NCBI GenBank assembly: GCA_018401695.1
Contig: JAGYKD010000003.1
Coordinates: 417,476 to 481,475, forward strand
From: Flavobacteriales bacterium
GTDB taxonomy: Bacteria; Bacteroidota; Bacteroidia; CAIKAF01
Direction of reading: 5' to 3'
Length of the DNA stretch: 64,000 bases
Shown: one piece after another, positions 1 through 7,838 of the stretch
Position numbering within the stretch: position 1 is the stretch's first letter
Layout: every line of letters starts with the position of its first letter
Notes under the pieces: generated by a model
Databases searched by the model: none
What the model was told of the DNA's origin: nothing
The model's input: the letters and a program-made list of their open reading frames with translations, nothing else
Translations under genes and position numbers: made by a program

Positions 1-264
1 CTGATTTTTAACGGGAGCACCAACCACCATAGCTATTTGGTTGGAGGTTTGCGCAGCAAGTTTCTCAAGGGCCAGGTTGACTTCTTGGAAAATAGCATCC
101 CAAAGCAATAAATCCTGGGGAGGATACCCGGTGAGCATGAGTTCGGGAAAAACGACCAAATCGACGCCGGCGTCCTTAGCTTTTTGGAATGCGTTAAGGC
201 AGATTTGGGTGTTGCCCTTAATATCTCCCAATACCGTATTGGTTTGCACCAAAGCAATGTTCAT
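1..264 (-). CDS. nadE: NAD+ synthetase, glutamine-dependent, N-terminal fragment (cut by window edge)
   Basis: First 88 codons of a minus-strand gene that runs off the left edge. The ORF track shows only a shadow here; the correct frame starts at ATG 264 with MNIALVQTNTVLGD and contains PELMLTGYPPQDLL. That block is the nitrilase-fold glutaminase start of two-domain NadE enzymes, which amidate deamido-NAD+ using glutamine in the last step of NAD biosynthesis; the Glu in PEL is the usual first member of the Glu-Lys-Cys triad. The Lys, the Cys and the C-terminal synthetase domain lie outside the window, so a stand-alone carbon-nitrogen hydrolase cannot be excluded, although the TGYPPQDLL wording is typical of NadE. 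A -7 box (TACCTTTG on the minus strand) ends only 4 nt before the ATG. Confidence 0.8.
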   Translation of the reverse strand, partial: MNIALVQTNTVLGDIKGNTQICLNAFQKAKDAGVDLVVFPELMLTGYPPQDLLLWDAIFQEVNLALEKLAAQTSNQIAMVVGAPVKNQ

Positions 265-268
265 AGTA

Positions 269-276
269 CAAAGGTA
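269..276 (-). promoter_or_regulatory. Bacteroidota -7 box of nadE
   Basis: Minus strand reads TACCTTTG, followed by TACT and then the ATG of nadE. It matches the Bacteroidota sigma-A -7 consensus TAnnTTTG. With transcription expected about 5-7 nt downstream, the mRNA would be leaderless or nearly so. Confidence 0.55.
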
Positions 277-284
277 GTATTTGC

Positions 285-1166
285 TTAACGACGGTTGACC
301 AGGTAGACCCCTGAAAGGATAATGGCCATACCGACTAAGGTTTGCCAAATTAAGGATTCGCCCATCCACACGCCCCAAAGAATAGCGAAGGCAGGTATGA
401 GGTAAGTAACCGAAGCGGCAAAGAGCACGGTGGTATGCCGAATAAGAAAGTTAAATACCAGCACGGCTAATGCTGTTCCCACCGTTCCCAACAGGGCCAC
501 GTAAATCAGTGCTTTTTGGTGTAAAGGACTGTGCAGGCAAGGGTTAAGCGTTCCGTCGATAAGGAGCCAAAAGGCGGAAGGCAGCCCCACCAAAAAGAGT
601 GCGATTCCGGTTACCGTTAGGGCGGAAAGGCCTTGAAGTTTAGATTTTATGATGTTGGTGGAAAAGCCATAGCAAATGGCCCCCAGCAGAGGTAGAGCGG
701 CAAAGACCCATTGGTTTCCATTTACGGATAAGCCCTTTTGGGAAAGGATAAGAAACACCGTTCCAACCAAACCAATACCAATACCTATAGCTCCAAATTT
801 GGAGACCTTAAGACCAAAGAAAAGTAGACCAGCCAACAGGGTAAAAATAGGAGCCGTAGAATTAATGATTCCGGCAAGCGAGGAGTCGATGCGGGTAATT
901 CCTGCGGCAAAGAGCAAGGCTGGGATACCGCTTCCTACCAAACCGGTGAGCGAAAGCCAAATCCAAGCCGTTTTGGGTACTTTATGGAGTTTGGGCAAAA
1001 TGAAAGGCAACAAAGTGAACCCGGCAAAGGCCAGGCGTAGTCGGGCCAGCTCCAGAGGGTTAAAGGCCTCCAGTCCCTTTTTCATGAGCACAAAAGAGGA
1101 ACCCCAAGTAATTCCCAAAACGGCAAGCACAAAAAATTGCCACCCTTTTTTCGAAAGATCAAACAC
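285..1166 (-). CDS. DMT-superfamily (EamA) transporter
   Basis: About 293 residues with ten hydrophobic segments arranged as two five-helix EamA halves, the normal size and layout of drug/metabolite transporters in the inner membrane. The first half starts around GITWGSSFVLMKKGLEAF and the second ends GESLIWQTLVGMAIILSG, both typical EamA block ends. The substrate cannot be read from sequence. The track's ORF starts at a TTG (1184). I prefer the GTG at 1166 because the minus strand has a near-consensus -7 box CACCTTTG followed by 4 nt and then this GTG, the same spacing as at nadE and mnmE. It follows nadE in the same direction, but nadE has its own promoter, so the two are not clearly an operon. 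Confidence 0.82.
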   Translation of the reverse strand: MFDLSKKGWQFFVLAVLGITWGSSFVLMKKGLEAFNPLELARLRLAFAGFTLLPFILPKLHKVPKTAWIWLSLTGLVGSGIPALLFAAGITRIDSSLAGIINSTAPIFTLLAGLLFFGLKVSKFGAIGIGIGLVGTVFLILSQKGLSVNGNQWVFAALPLLGAICYGFSTNIIKSKLQGLSALTVTGIALFLVGLPSAFWLLIDGTLNPCLHSPLHQKALIYVALLGTVGTALAVLVFNFLIRHTTVLFAASVTYLIPAFAILWGVWMGESLIWQTLVGMAIILSGVYLVNRR

Positions 1167-1233
1167 GGCGCAAAGGTGCAGCAAAAAATCATGCCACGGA
1201 TGTTAAAAATGCAGCATGAACCCTACCGAAAAA

Positions 1234-2487
1234 TTAATTTTTTGAGGGTATTTCTGTGGCTAGGCTAACCAAATGGCCAAGTACTTCAAGCGCCTTTTCC
1301 ATATCTTGCACCGAGCAGTATTCGTGGATGCTGTGGATGGCCATTTCGCCGGTGAATATATTGGGGCAGGGAAGGCCCATAAAACTCAGCCTGCTGCCAT
1401 CGGTACCACCGCGAATGGGTTCTTCTACCGGCTCAAGACCTGCCTTACGGTATGCTTCCCTTGCCAATTCCATGATATGAGGATTCTTTTCCAGCGTTTC
1501 CCTCATGTTGCGGTACTGTTCTTTTTGTTGGTAATGGTACCGGCTTCCGGGGTGTTTTTGGCAGACTTTTTCGGCGGTTTGGCGAATTATTTCGGCCATT
1601 TCTTCCAGTTTTGGTGTTTCAAAGTCTCTTAAAATAAAGCGAATGGTAGCTTGCTCCATTCGGCCATCCAAACCTGCAGGGTGAATGAATCCTTCTCTAT
1701 TGCTGGTAGTTTCGGGCGATAAGCGGTCTTGAGGAAGTAAGGTTAGAAATTCTCCGGCAAGTTTAATGGCATTTAGCATTTTACCTTTAGCGTAGCCCGG
1801 GTGTGCTGCCTTGCCAAAAAAAGTAAGTTCTGCGGCGTCGGCGCAAAAGTTTTCGCCCTCCAAAGAGCCTCGTGGCCCTCCATCGAGGGTATAACCAAAA
1901 TCTGCGCCTAATTTTTCCATGTCGACTTTGTCCACGCCACGGCCGATTTCTTCGTCTACGGTAAATAAGATTCGAATGGGTCCGTGGGCTAGGTTAGGAT
2001 TGGCCATAAGTTGAGCGGCGAGTTCCATAATGATGGCAACACCGGCTTTGTCGTCGGCACCTAACAGGGTATTGCCGGAAGCGGTAATAATGTCTTCCCC
2101 AATTTTTTGTTTTAAGTAGGGGTGTTTTTCGGGGTCCAGGGGATTGCCCGGTGCGTCCGGTAGTTCCATGGCTTTTCCATTCCACTGTTTGTGGAGTATG
2201 GGTTTAACATGAGTTCCTGAGCAATCCGGTGCGGTATCTACATGGGCACAAAAGCAAAGGGTTGGAACCTTATGGTTCACATTGGATGGAATGGTGGCAT
2301 AGACATAGCCAAAGCCGTCCATTTCGGCATCTTCGATACCAAGCGCTAAGAGTTGTTCTACCAAAAGCCGTCCCAAATCTTTTTGTTTTTCGGAAGAGGG
2401 GCAGCTTTCGGAGTTTGGGTCGGCTTGGGTATCGATTTGTGCGTATTGCATCAGCCTTTCGGCTAAGGAATGATTGTTAAACCACAT
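1234..2487 (-). CDS. pepT: peptidase T (tripeptide aminopeptidase)
   Basis: 417 residues, close to E. coli PepT (408). It is an M20-family dinuclear zinc aminopeptidase that removes the N-terminal residue of tripeptides in the cytoplasm. Visible metal and catalytic blocks in order: FCAHVDTAPD (His ligand and Asp), LLGADDKAGVA (bridging Asp), TVDEEIGRGVDKVD (catalytic and ligand Glu), LDGGPRGSLEGENF, and the C-terminal GGTDGSRLSFMGLPCPNIF followed by the last His in IHSIHEY. The track extends the ORF 50 codons upstream into the aldehyde dehydrogenase gene. I place the start at ATG 2487 (MWFNNHSLAERLMQY), where the protein family begins, with a TATCTTTG box 28 nt upstream in the gap. Confidence 0.9.
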   Translation of the reverse strand: MWFNNHSLAERLMQYAQIDTQADPNSESCPSSEKQKDLGRLLVEQLLALGIEDAEMDGFGYVYATIPSNVNHKVPTLCFCAHVDTAPDCSGTHVKPILHKQWNGKAMELPDAPGNPLDPEKHPYLKQKIGEDIITASGNTLLGADDKAGVAIIMELAAQLMANPNLAHGPIRILFTVDEEIGRGVDKVDMEKLGADFGYTLDGGPRGSLEGENFCADAAELTFFGKAAHPGYAKGKMLNAIKLAGEFLTLLPQDRLSPETTSNREGFIHPAGLDGRMEQATIRFILRDFETPKLEEMAEIIRQTAEKVCQKHPGSRYHYQQKEQYRNMRETLEKNPHIMELAREAYRKAGLEPVEEPIRGGTDGSRLSFMGLPCPNIFTGEMAIHSIHEYCSVQDMEKALEVLGHLVSLATEIPSKN

Positions 2488-2515
2488 GGCAAAAGGAATA
2501 AAAAATGAAGCGGAA

Positions 2516-2523
2516 CAAAGATA
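2516..2523 (-). promoter_or_regulatory. Bacteroidota -7 box of pepT
   Basis: Minus strand TATCTTTG, a match to TAnnTTTG, in the 52-bp gap between the aldehyde dehydrogenase stop and the pepT start. It supports independent transcription of pepT and the shorter start chosen here. Confidence 0.45.
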
Positions 2524-2539
2524 GGGGATGGGAAAGGAG

Positions 2540-3967
2540 CTACCAACCCGGATGCACCAGTAGCCTCGGTTCGCAGTAATCTTGCATGGCGTAGCGTACT
2601 CCTTCTCTTCCCAAACCGGAGTCTTTAACACCACCATAGGGCATATGGTCGAGTCGAAGCGTAGGGGTTCTATTGATGAGCAAACCGCCCACCTCTAAGT
2701 TTTGAAATGCTTCTTGAACTTCGCTGTTGCGTGAAGTGAACAGCCCTGCTTGTAGTCCATAGCGTCCTTCATTTACAAGATGGAGCGCTTCTTGTAAATC
2801 GTGGTAAGGTTCAATACACACCGCAGGTCCGAACAGTTCTTCTGCCCTTACCTGCATTTGAGCTTGGGTTCCAGAAAGAATGGTAGGCCCATGAAATGTT
2901 CCCTGTTGCTGGCCATGTAATAAGGCTTCAGCTCCTTGGTTTAGCGCTTCTTGAATCCATTCAGACACCCGTTTGGCATTGGATTCATCGATCATGCAGG
3001 AAAAATTGGTGTTTGGAGACTCCGGAGGCCCAACGTTTAGTCTTTTAGCTTCTCGTACTAATGCTTCTGCGGTTTCATCAAAGCGGCTATGATGCACAAA
3101 AATGCGTTGCGTATGTATGCAGATTTGGCCTGCATAAGCAAAGCAACTTTTGGTGAGTTGGCCAATGAAGTCATTTAAAGGGGGAGCGTGTTCGCTAATT
3201 ATAAGTGCTGCATTTCCCCCAAGTTCCATAATGGATTTCTTTTTGCCGGCTGCCTGTTTTAGTTTCCAGCCTACTTTGTCTGAACCGGTAAAACTAAGGG
3301 TGGCAATATTGGGATGGGTCACTAGAAGATTACCGGCCTCCCGGCTGGCGGGTAGTATGGAAACAGCTCCTTGAGGTAAACCACCCACCTCTTGGAACAA
3401 TTCGGCCAGCATAAGGGTAGCTAAGGGAGTGGAAGATGCAGGCTTAAGAACGATAGGTGCACCACAAGCAATCGCCGGAGCCAGTTTGTGCACAGCAAGA
3501 TTTAAAGGGAAATTGAAAGGGGATATACCTGCGACCAGGCCGGAGGGAACCCAACGGGTTCTACCCGATAAACCTTCACCTGAGGCAGTCCAATCCAGGC
3601 GCATGTATTCGCCTGAGAATCGACGCGCTTCTTCTGAGGCAATTAAGAAAGTTTCGGAGGCACGCAATACTTCGCCAAGCGCATCTTGATAAGGCTTTGC
3701 AGCTTCTCTGGCCAGGCTTAAGGCAAAGCGGTCGGCCTGGCTTTTTAGTTTTTGGGCTACTTCACGCAAAAAATCAGCACGTTTGTAGGCCGGCCAATGC
3801 AAAAGCACCTTTTGAGCTTCCAATCCCCTTTGGATGGCTAGTTCAATTAAGGATGCATCGGCCAAATGAACCCTTGCTAATTCAGTTCCGTCCCAGGGTG
3901 CATGAACCGGCAGCGTTTGGTTGGATTGAATCCATTGACCTGCAAAAAACATGGGGTATTCCTTCAT
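2540..3967 (-). CDS. NAD(P)-dependent aldehyde dehydrogenase
   Basis: 475 residues from ATG 3967; the longer track ORF lacks family similarity in its first 19 codons. It oxidises an aldehyde to the carboxylate with NAD(P)+. Seen in order: the cofactor-binding segment around GISPFNFPLNLAVHKLAPA and GAPIVLKPASSTPL, the FTGSDKVGWKL glycine motif, the catalytic-Glu block MELGGNAALII, the catalytic Cys in YAGQICIHTQRIFV, and EELFGPAVCIEPY near the end. The set is complete, so the enzyme should be active. Its closest functional class (lactaldehyde, succinate-semialdehyde or a phosphorylating type) cannot be fixed by eye. A second in-frame ATG at 3952 (MFFAGQW) is also possible. There is no pathway neighbour. 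Confidence 0.85.
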   Translation of the reverse strand: MKEYPMFFAGQWIQSNQTLPVHAPWDGTELARVHLADASLIELAIQRGLEAQKVLLHWPAYKRADFLREVAQKLKSQADRFALSLAREAAKPYQDALGEVLRASETFLIASEEARRFSGEYMRLDWTASGEGLSGRTRWVPSGLVAGISPFNFPLNLAVHKLAPAIACGAPIVLKPASSTPLATLMLAELFQEVGGLPQGAVSILPASREAGNLLVTHPNIATLSFTGSDKVGWKLKQAAGKKKSIMELGGNAALIISEHAPPLNDFIGQLTKSCFAYAGQICIHTQRIFVHHSRFDETAEALVREAKRLNVGPPESPNTNFSCMIDESNAKRVSEWIQEALNQGAEALLHGQQQGTFHGPTILSGTQAQMQVRAEELFGPAVCIEPYHDLQEALHLVNEGRYGLQAGLFTSRNSEVQEAFQNLEVGGLLINRTPTLRLDHMPYGGVKDSGLGREGVRYAMQDYCEPRLLVHPGW

Positions 3968-4072
3968 GGAAAAAGCAATTTGAGTAAAATGAGCGTTTCG
4001 GAAAGGTAAGAAAGAATAAACCAAAGGACATTAGGTACTCAAGCGCAATTTTAGGCCATGTTTTGGCCAATA

Positions 4073-4109
4073 AGAAAACAACAGACCCAAAACATAGGCC
4101 TGTTGTTTA
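4073..4109 (-). terminator. intrinsic terminator after the secreted hypothetical gene
   Basis: Inverted repeat AAACAACAG ... CTGTTGTTT with extra GG/CC pairs and a loop of about 12 nt, followed by T-rich sequence on the minus strand. It lies downstream of the gene ending at 4215. A second, longer inverted repeat (AATCCTTGCGTT at 4116-4127 with its perfect complement at 4186-4197) fills the rest of this 247-bp gap; I cannot assign it. Confidence 0.5.
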
Positions 4110-4214
4110 GAAGCTAATCCTTGCGTTATATGGATTTCCAGGCGGTTGAGCGTTGCCTAATGTTCCTTAAATTGTGATTTTAAAAAACGCAAGGATTGTA
4201 TTGGCTAGAGCAGG

Positions 4215-4616
4215 TTAATTTCGTTGAACAACCCGCACTATATGGCAAAGCGTATATCCTTGCCCCGGATCCAGTGGAGTTCCACAGACCTTAAAATCAA
4301 TATAGGCAGGGTCATTGGGGGTGGGTTTAAAGTTAACCCTGTCGCAACCTACTTGGCAATTGAGGCGGTCGTTGAAGGTTCCGGGAACTTGAGGCTCTAC
4401 CGATACCCAAGTTATTGTGCCTTCATCCAAGCCTTTAATGTAAAGCGTTACGGGATGTGCTGAGGCTTCAAAGACATGAAGGATTGAAGATTCTGCTTTC
4501 ATCGGGGCAGAAGGGTGCTGCATGTTGCCGGCCGTAAGGCCGTTTTGCGCGTCCAGCGTATGGGCAGGAGCGATAGCGAACATGAACAGCGTGAGTGGGA
4601 GGTGCACGCATTTCAT
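4215..4616 (-). CDS. small secreted protein, function unknown
   Basis: 133 residues. The N-terminus is a plausible Sec signal peptide (hydrophobic LTLFMFAIAPAHTLDA followed by polar sequence). The mature part has four cysteines (NCQVGCD, FKVCGTP, YTLCHIV), compatible with two disulfides in the periplasm or outside the cell. A stretch reading VTLYIKGLDEGTITWVSVEP looks like a beta-rich domain, but I do not recognise a family. It is monocistronic, divergent from ctaA, with a hairpin terminator downstream. I believe it is real because of the signal peptide and clean boundaries, but no function is proposed. Confidence 0.6.
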   Translation of the reverse strand: MKCVHLPLTLFMFAIAPAHTLDAQNGLTAGNMQHPSAPMKAESSILHVFEASAHPVTLYIKGLDEGTITWVSVEPQVPGTFNDRLNCQVGCDRVNFKPTPNDPAYIDFKVCGTPLDPGQGYTLCHIVRVVQRN

Positions 4617-4724
4617 GGTGAGGAAGTTTTGTTAAATTAAAGATAGGGTAAGGGTCATTAATAAACAAAATGCCGGGAATAATTTTTAGTTAGCAAACAA
4701 ATACATGAAAAAGACCGAAGGTTG

Positions 4725-4732
4725 TACCTTTG
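4725..4732 (+). promoter_or_regulatory. Bacteroidota -7 box of ctaA
   Basis: TACCTTTG followed by 5 nt (AATCC) and the ATG at 4738. It decides the start: the track's upstream ATG (4705) would lie before the promoter. Confidence 0.55.
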
Positions 4733-4737
4733 AATCC

Positions 4738-5766
4738 ATGACGTATACGACATCGGAGGGTAGGCGTGCCGTAAGCACTTGGTTGCTTGTGGGAATGGTT
4801 ATGGTGTTTGTTATGGTGGCTATTGGAGGTTTAACTCGACTAACGGAGTCGGGTTTAAGCATTACTACATGGGATCCTATTATGGGGGCTGTTCCTCCCA
4901 TGAATGCAGCCGATTGGGCGGAGGTGTTTGAAAAATATAAAACTACACCGGAATACAAACATAAGAACTCGGGTATGAGTCTTTCCGAGTTTCAATATAT
5001 TTTTTGGTGGGAGTGGATACACCGGCAATGGGGGCGCTTTATAGGATTAGTGTTTGTGATTCCCTTTCTTTATTTTCTTAAGAAAAAGTATCTCCGCAAA
5101 AAAGGAGTTTCCCGATTGTTGGTTATTCTGGGATTAGGGGCATTGCAGGCTTTTCTGGGTTGGTATATGGTGGCCAGTGGTTTGGTAGAAGAACCTAGAG
5201 TAAGCCATTACCGCTTGGCCTTGCATTTATGCACGGCATTCTTAACCATTTCGCTCACCTGGTGGTTGTGGTTGGATATCCGTTACGATACCAAAATTCC
5301 TCCGGTGAATGCTCATCCCGGATTTAGGTCTAAGGTTTTGATTTTCTTGGGCTTACTAGGTTTGCAAATCGTATATGGAGCCTTTACGGCAGGAAAAGAT
5401 GCCGGACATGCTTCGGCCCACTGGCCTCAATGGACTTCGGATTCTTGGATGCCCATGGCTTCGGGTTTTGAATTAAGAGCGCTATGGAATGACCCCGCTT
5501 GGATTCAATTTACGCACCGCTGGGTTGCGGTGTTGGTTGTGGGCTATTTGGTGTACTTGGCCTTAAGTTCTAGAAAACTTACGTTTAGTAGAAGGCAAAC
5601 CGAAGGTTTACGCTACATGCTTGGATTTGTGGCCCTGCAATTTGCGTTAGGTGTGCTTACCCTTTGGACAGAGGTTCAAGTAGCCCTTGCTTTATTTCAT
5701 CAATTGGGGGCCTTAATGTTGTTGTTGGCTAGCCTTTACTTTTGGCACCGTTTAAGAGCGGCTTAG
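4738..5766 (+). CDS. ctaA: heme A synthase (COX15/CtaA family)
   Basis: 342 residues from ATG 4738. It oxidises heme O to heme A for aa3-type cytochrome c oxidase, in the inner membrane. Eight hydrophobic segments are visible. Family marks: GGLTRLTESGLSITTWDPI after the first helix, EFQYIFWWEWIHRQWGRFIGL (heme-ligand His), RLALHLCTAFL, the FTAGKDAGHASAHWPQ loop, FTHRWVAV and ALFHQLGALMLL with the later His ligands. The length matches the long Bacteroidota/proteobacterial COX15-like form rather than the shorter Bacillus one. The gene is isolated from oxidase genes here and its last 4 bp overlap the convergent deiminase gene. Confidence 0.92.
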   Translation: MTYTTSEGRRAVSTWLLVGMVMVFVMVAIGGLTRLTESGLSITTWDPIMGAVPPMNAADWAEVFEKYKTTPEYKHKNSGMSLSEFQYIFWWEWIHRQWGRFIGLVFVIPFLYFLKKKYLRKKGVSRLLVILGLGALQAFLGWYMVASGLVEEPRVSHYRLALHLCTAFLTISLTWWLWLDIRYDTKIPPVNAHPGFRSKVLIFLGLLGLQIVYGAFTAGKDAGHASAHWPQWTSDSWMPMASGFELRALWNDPAWIQFTHRWVAVLVVGYLVYLALSSRKLTFSRRQTEGLRYMLGFVALQFALGVLTLWTEVQVALALFHQLGALMLLLASLYFWHRLRAA

Positions 5767-7568
5767 TACACCAATAATTTTTGAACTGTTTTAACTTCTT
5801 TTTGCCTAGCTATTATTTGGTAGAGTCCCGGATTCCAGTGCTCAGAATTGAAAAAGAGTTGGGTGTTGCCGGGAGAATAACTTTTGGAATCGGAGCTCCA
5901 AACGATTCTTCCAAGCATATCTTGAATTACAATTTCCAAAGGTTCGGCTGAGCTTATTTGAACAGGAAGCACGGTAAGGCCGGAGGAAGGATTTGGAAAA
6001 ACCGGTTGAACAAAAGGGTTGCCTTGGATTTTTTCTTGTTGCATGCTACCAAAAACCGTGAATTCCCAGCGCCCTTGAGGAGCAGTCATAGGCCTCATCT
6101 GGCTTTTTCCGGAAATTGCATTGGCGGCTATATAGTAAAAGACTTTACTACCACCGGGTAGGGACGGGATATTTGCTTCCCAAATTTCGGTAGAACCGGA
6201 CCGCAACTGCATAGGTAGCACTTGAAATGCTTGGGTAGTGTCGGTAGTCCAGAAAACGGTGGCATTAGCAATTCCTGAGCGATGCAAAATTTCTGCTTCC
6301 ACCAAGAAGGGGCCATTGGTCCAGCTATCTTCCAAGGGCAAATGCGAAATGTAGAGTGGGTCGTTTACTCCCACGGAATGGGTAATGCAATGGATGGCAC
6401 CTCCTTGTCGAATGATTTGCTGATCGAGGTTGCTGTTCTGGCTATTATCGTCGCAATCTATGCCAATAACTCTATAGCCTGGGAGGTTTTCTCTTAAAAT
6501 TCGTAATGCTGTGGTGTCGTATTCTTCTCTATAGGTAGGCACTAAAAGCGTTTTGTTTATAAAAACGGCATTGCTGTAGGTTCTGTAATAGCCTCCATTG
6601 TCGGGGTATAAGCCGGAGGTACTGGGGGGCATAGGAATACGTATTACTTTAAAAGGAGTGCCCCATTTGGTTTGATAATTGCTGAGTAGGTATTGAAGGT
6701 TGGCTTCGATTTGAGGACCATCAGCCACCCCTTGAGGGTATTGGCCTACAATAAGGGTTTGTTCGTCGAGTAATTTCATGTGCATGTCGATGTGGTGAAT
6801 ACCATCGAAAGGCAGATTGGTCATTTTGCAGTAATTGGACATACCCATAAAGGCATCTATGGTTTGATCTACTTCGGCCTCTGATTTTCCGGGGCTGTAA
6901 TAGGGGTTGCCCGGTTCATTTTCGTCGAGTACCAATTCGGAGGAGAAGAAATTTCCGCTGCCGTCGCTCATGAAATTGCCTCCGGTATGCACCAACTGGT
7001 TTGGTGCGGAATAGGTTTGGAATAGAGGAATGCCCAATGCTTGGCTATAGTGTTCGGGAATGGCATCGTCGTTGGGCCTTGGACGGTTGTAAATCCAATC
7101 TACCAAAATAAGGTCACCAACTTTGTCGCGGTACACAGAATTGGCGGCATAATCGCGAATCCAAATGGAGTTGAAAGGAACTTCCAGAAACTTAAGGTTT
7201 GCGCTGAGGGGTACATTAAAGGCTTGTAAATTGCTTTTTACGGCATTGGAATCGGAGCAATGGATGATTACCATGGTTTCTTCTTGAGCGTAGCGCACAA
7301 TTTCACGATGAATGGCCGGAAACGCCGTCCAGGTGATAACCAAAGCTTGAATTTCTTCCCATTCGGCCATGGTTCTTAATGAGCCACCCGGAGGAGTAGT
7401 TATTCCGTTTCGGTTGACCATTTGCTGTTGGATATAGGCCGGCATGGCTTCTTTTTCGCCGGGAGCAAAGCCTTTGGGTAATGGAGGGTTTGATTGGCCT
7501 TTAAGGCTTGCTTGGGAAATAAGCATTTGAAGAACAAGGAGAGGCAAAACCAAAGAAGAACGATGCAT
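5763..7568 (-). CDS. secreted peptidylarginine deiminase-like enzyme with T9SS sorting domain
   Basis: 601 residues: signal peptide (about 1-24), a PAD_porph/agmatine-deiminase catalytic domain (about 65-415), an Ig-like segment (about 420-515), and a type A T9SS C-terminal domain starting VFPNPSSG and ending in a KLLVY-like tail. The catalytic set of guanidino-modifying deiminases is present: Asp139 in WIRDYA, His259 and Asp261 in HHIDMHMK, Asn333 in TYSNAVF and Cys394 in GAIHCITH. The arginines in YNRPRPNDD (162 and 164) sit where Porphyromonas PPAD, as I recall, binds the carboxylate of a C-terminal arginine. Domain order and length follow PPAD (about 556 residues). It would convert arginine to citrulline and ammonia outside the cell. 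A free-agmatine deiminase role is less likely because of the secretion and sorting domains. Confidence 0.85.
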   Translation of the reverse strand: MHRSSLVLPLLVLQMLISQASLKGQSNPPLPKGFAPGEKEAMPAYIQQQMVNRNGITTPPGGSLRTMAEWEEIQALVITWTAFPAIHREIVRYAQEETMVIIHCSDSNAVKSNLQAFNVPLSANLKFLEVPFNSIWIRDYAANSVYRDKVGDLILVDWIYNRPRPNDDAIPEHYSQALGIPLFQTYSAPNQLVHTGGNFMSDGSGNFFSSELVLDENEPGNPYYSPGKSEAEVDQTIDAFMGMSNYCKMTNLPFDGIHHIDMHMKLLDEQTLIVGQYPQGVADGPQIEANLQYLLSNYQTKWGTPFKVIRIPMPPSTSGLYPDNGGYYRTYSNAVFINKTLLVPTYREEYDTTALRILRENLPGYRVIGIDCDDNSQNSNLDQQIIRQGGAIHCITHSVGVNDPLYISHLPLEDSWTNGPFLVEAEILHRSGIANATVFWTTDTTQAFQVLPMQLRSGSTEIWEANIPSLPGGSKVFYYIAANAISGKSQMRPMTAPQGRWEFTVFGSMQQEKIQGNPFVQPVFPNPSSGLTVLPVQISSAEPLEIVIQDMLGRIVWSSDSKSYSPGNTQLFFNSEHWNPGLYQIIARQKEVKTVQKLLVY

Positions 7569-7611
7569 ACGTTAAGTTAATGTTTTCGGCTTGTGAAAAT
7601 ACAAAAATTTT

Positions 7612-7755
7612 CTGCCAGGGAGCGAGCCGACTAGCCTTTGGTGGCAAGTGCGGCCCTGCCGGGGCGAGGAAGTGGCGCGCAGCAAACTCCCGCAGCCCCT
7701 TGGCAGGGCCAGTGCTTGACGCCAAAGCTAGTGGGGAGCGCCCGGTGCCTGCATG
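7612..7755 (-). repeat. structured GC-rich element E1
   Basis: Member of the hairpin family described in Findings, read on the minus strand. Arms: CTAGCCTTTGG (7631-7641) with CCAAAGCTAG (7722-7731), and GGCCCTGCC (7652-7660) with GGCAGGGCC (7702-7710). The family words CTTCCTCGCCC and CTCCCTGGCAG are present on the minus strand. A separate 11-bp inverted repeat (GCCTGCATGCC, 7747-7757, with 7789-7799) follows. This is the one copy that is not downstream of a stop codon: it lies between two divergent genes. Confidence 0.6.
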
Positions 7756-7814
7756 CCAAAAAGAATACCAAAAAAGAAAAAAGATTTAGGCATGCAGGCA
7801 GGCAGCCAAAACCT

Positions 7815-7822
7815 TACTTTTG
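7815..7822 (+). promoter_or_regulatory. Bacteroidota -7 box of ftcD
   Basis: TACTTTTG, a perfect TAnnTTTG match, 16 nt before the ATG at 7839. It rules out the upstream starts in the track ORF, which would translate the E1 repeat. Confidence 0.55.
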
Positions 7823-7838
7823 CCAAAAGCAACAAAGG

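Noticed and set aside
676-1206. ORF of 176 aa on the plus strand
   Set aside because: Antisense shadow of the EamA transporter with biased composition and no family.
4116-4197. 12-bp inverted repeat AATCCTTGCGTT as a twelfth structured element
   Set aside because: Lacks the GGGCGCC boundary, the core words and the GC-rich composition of the family.
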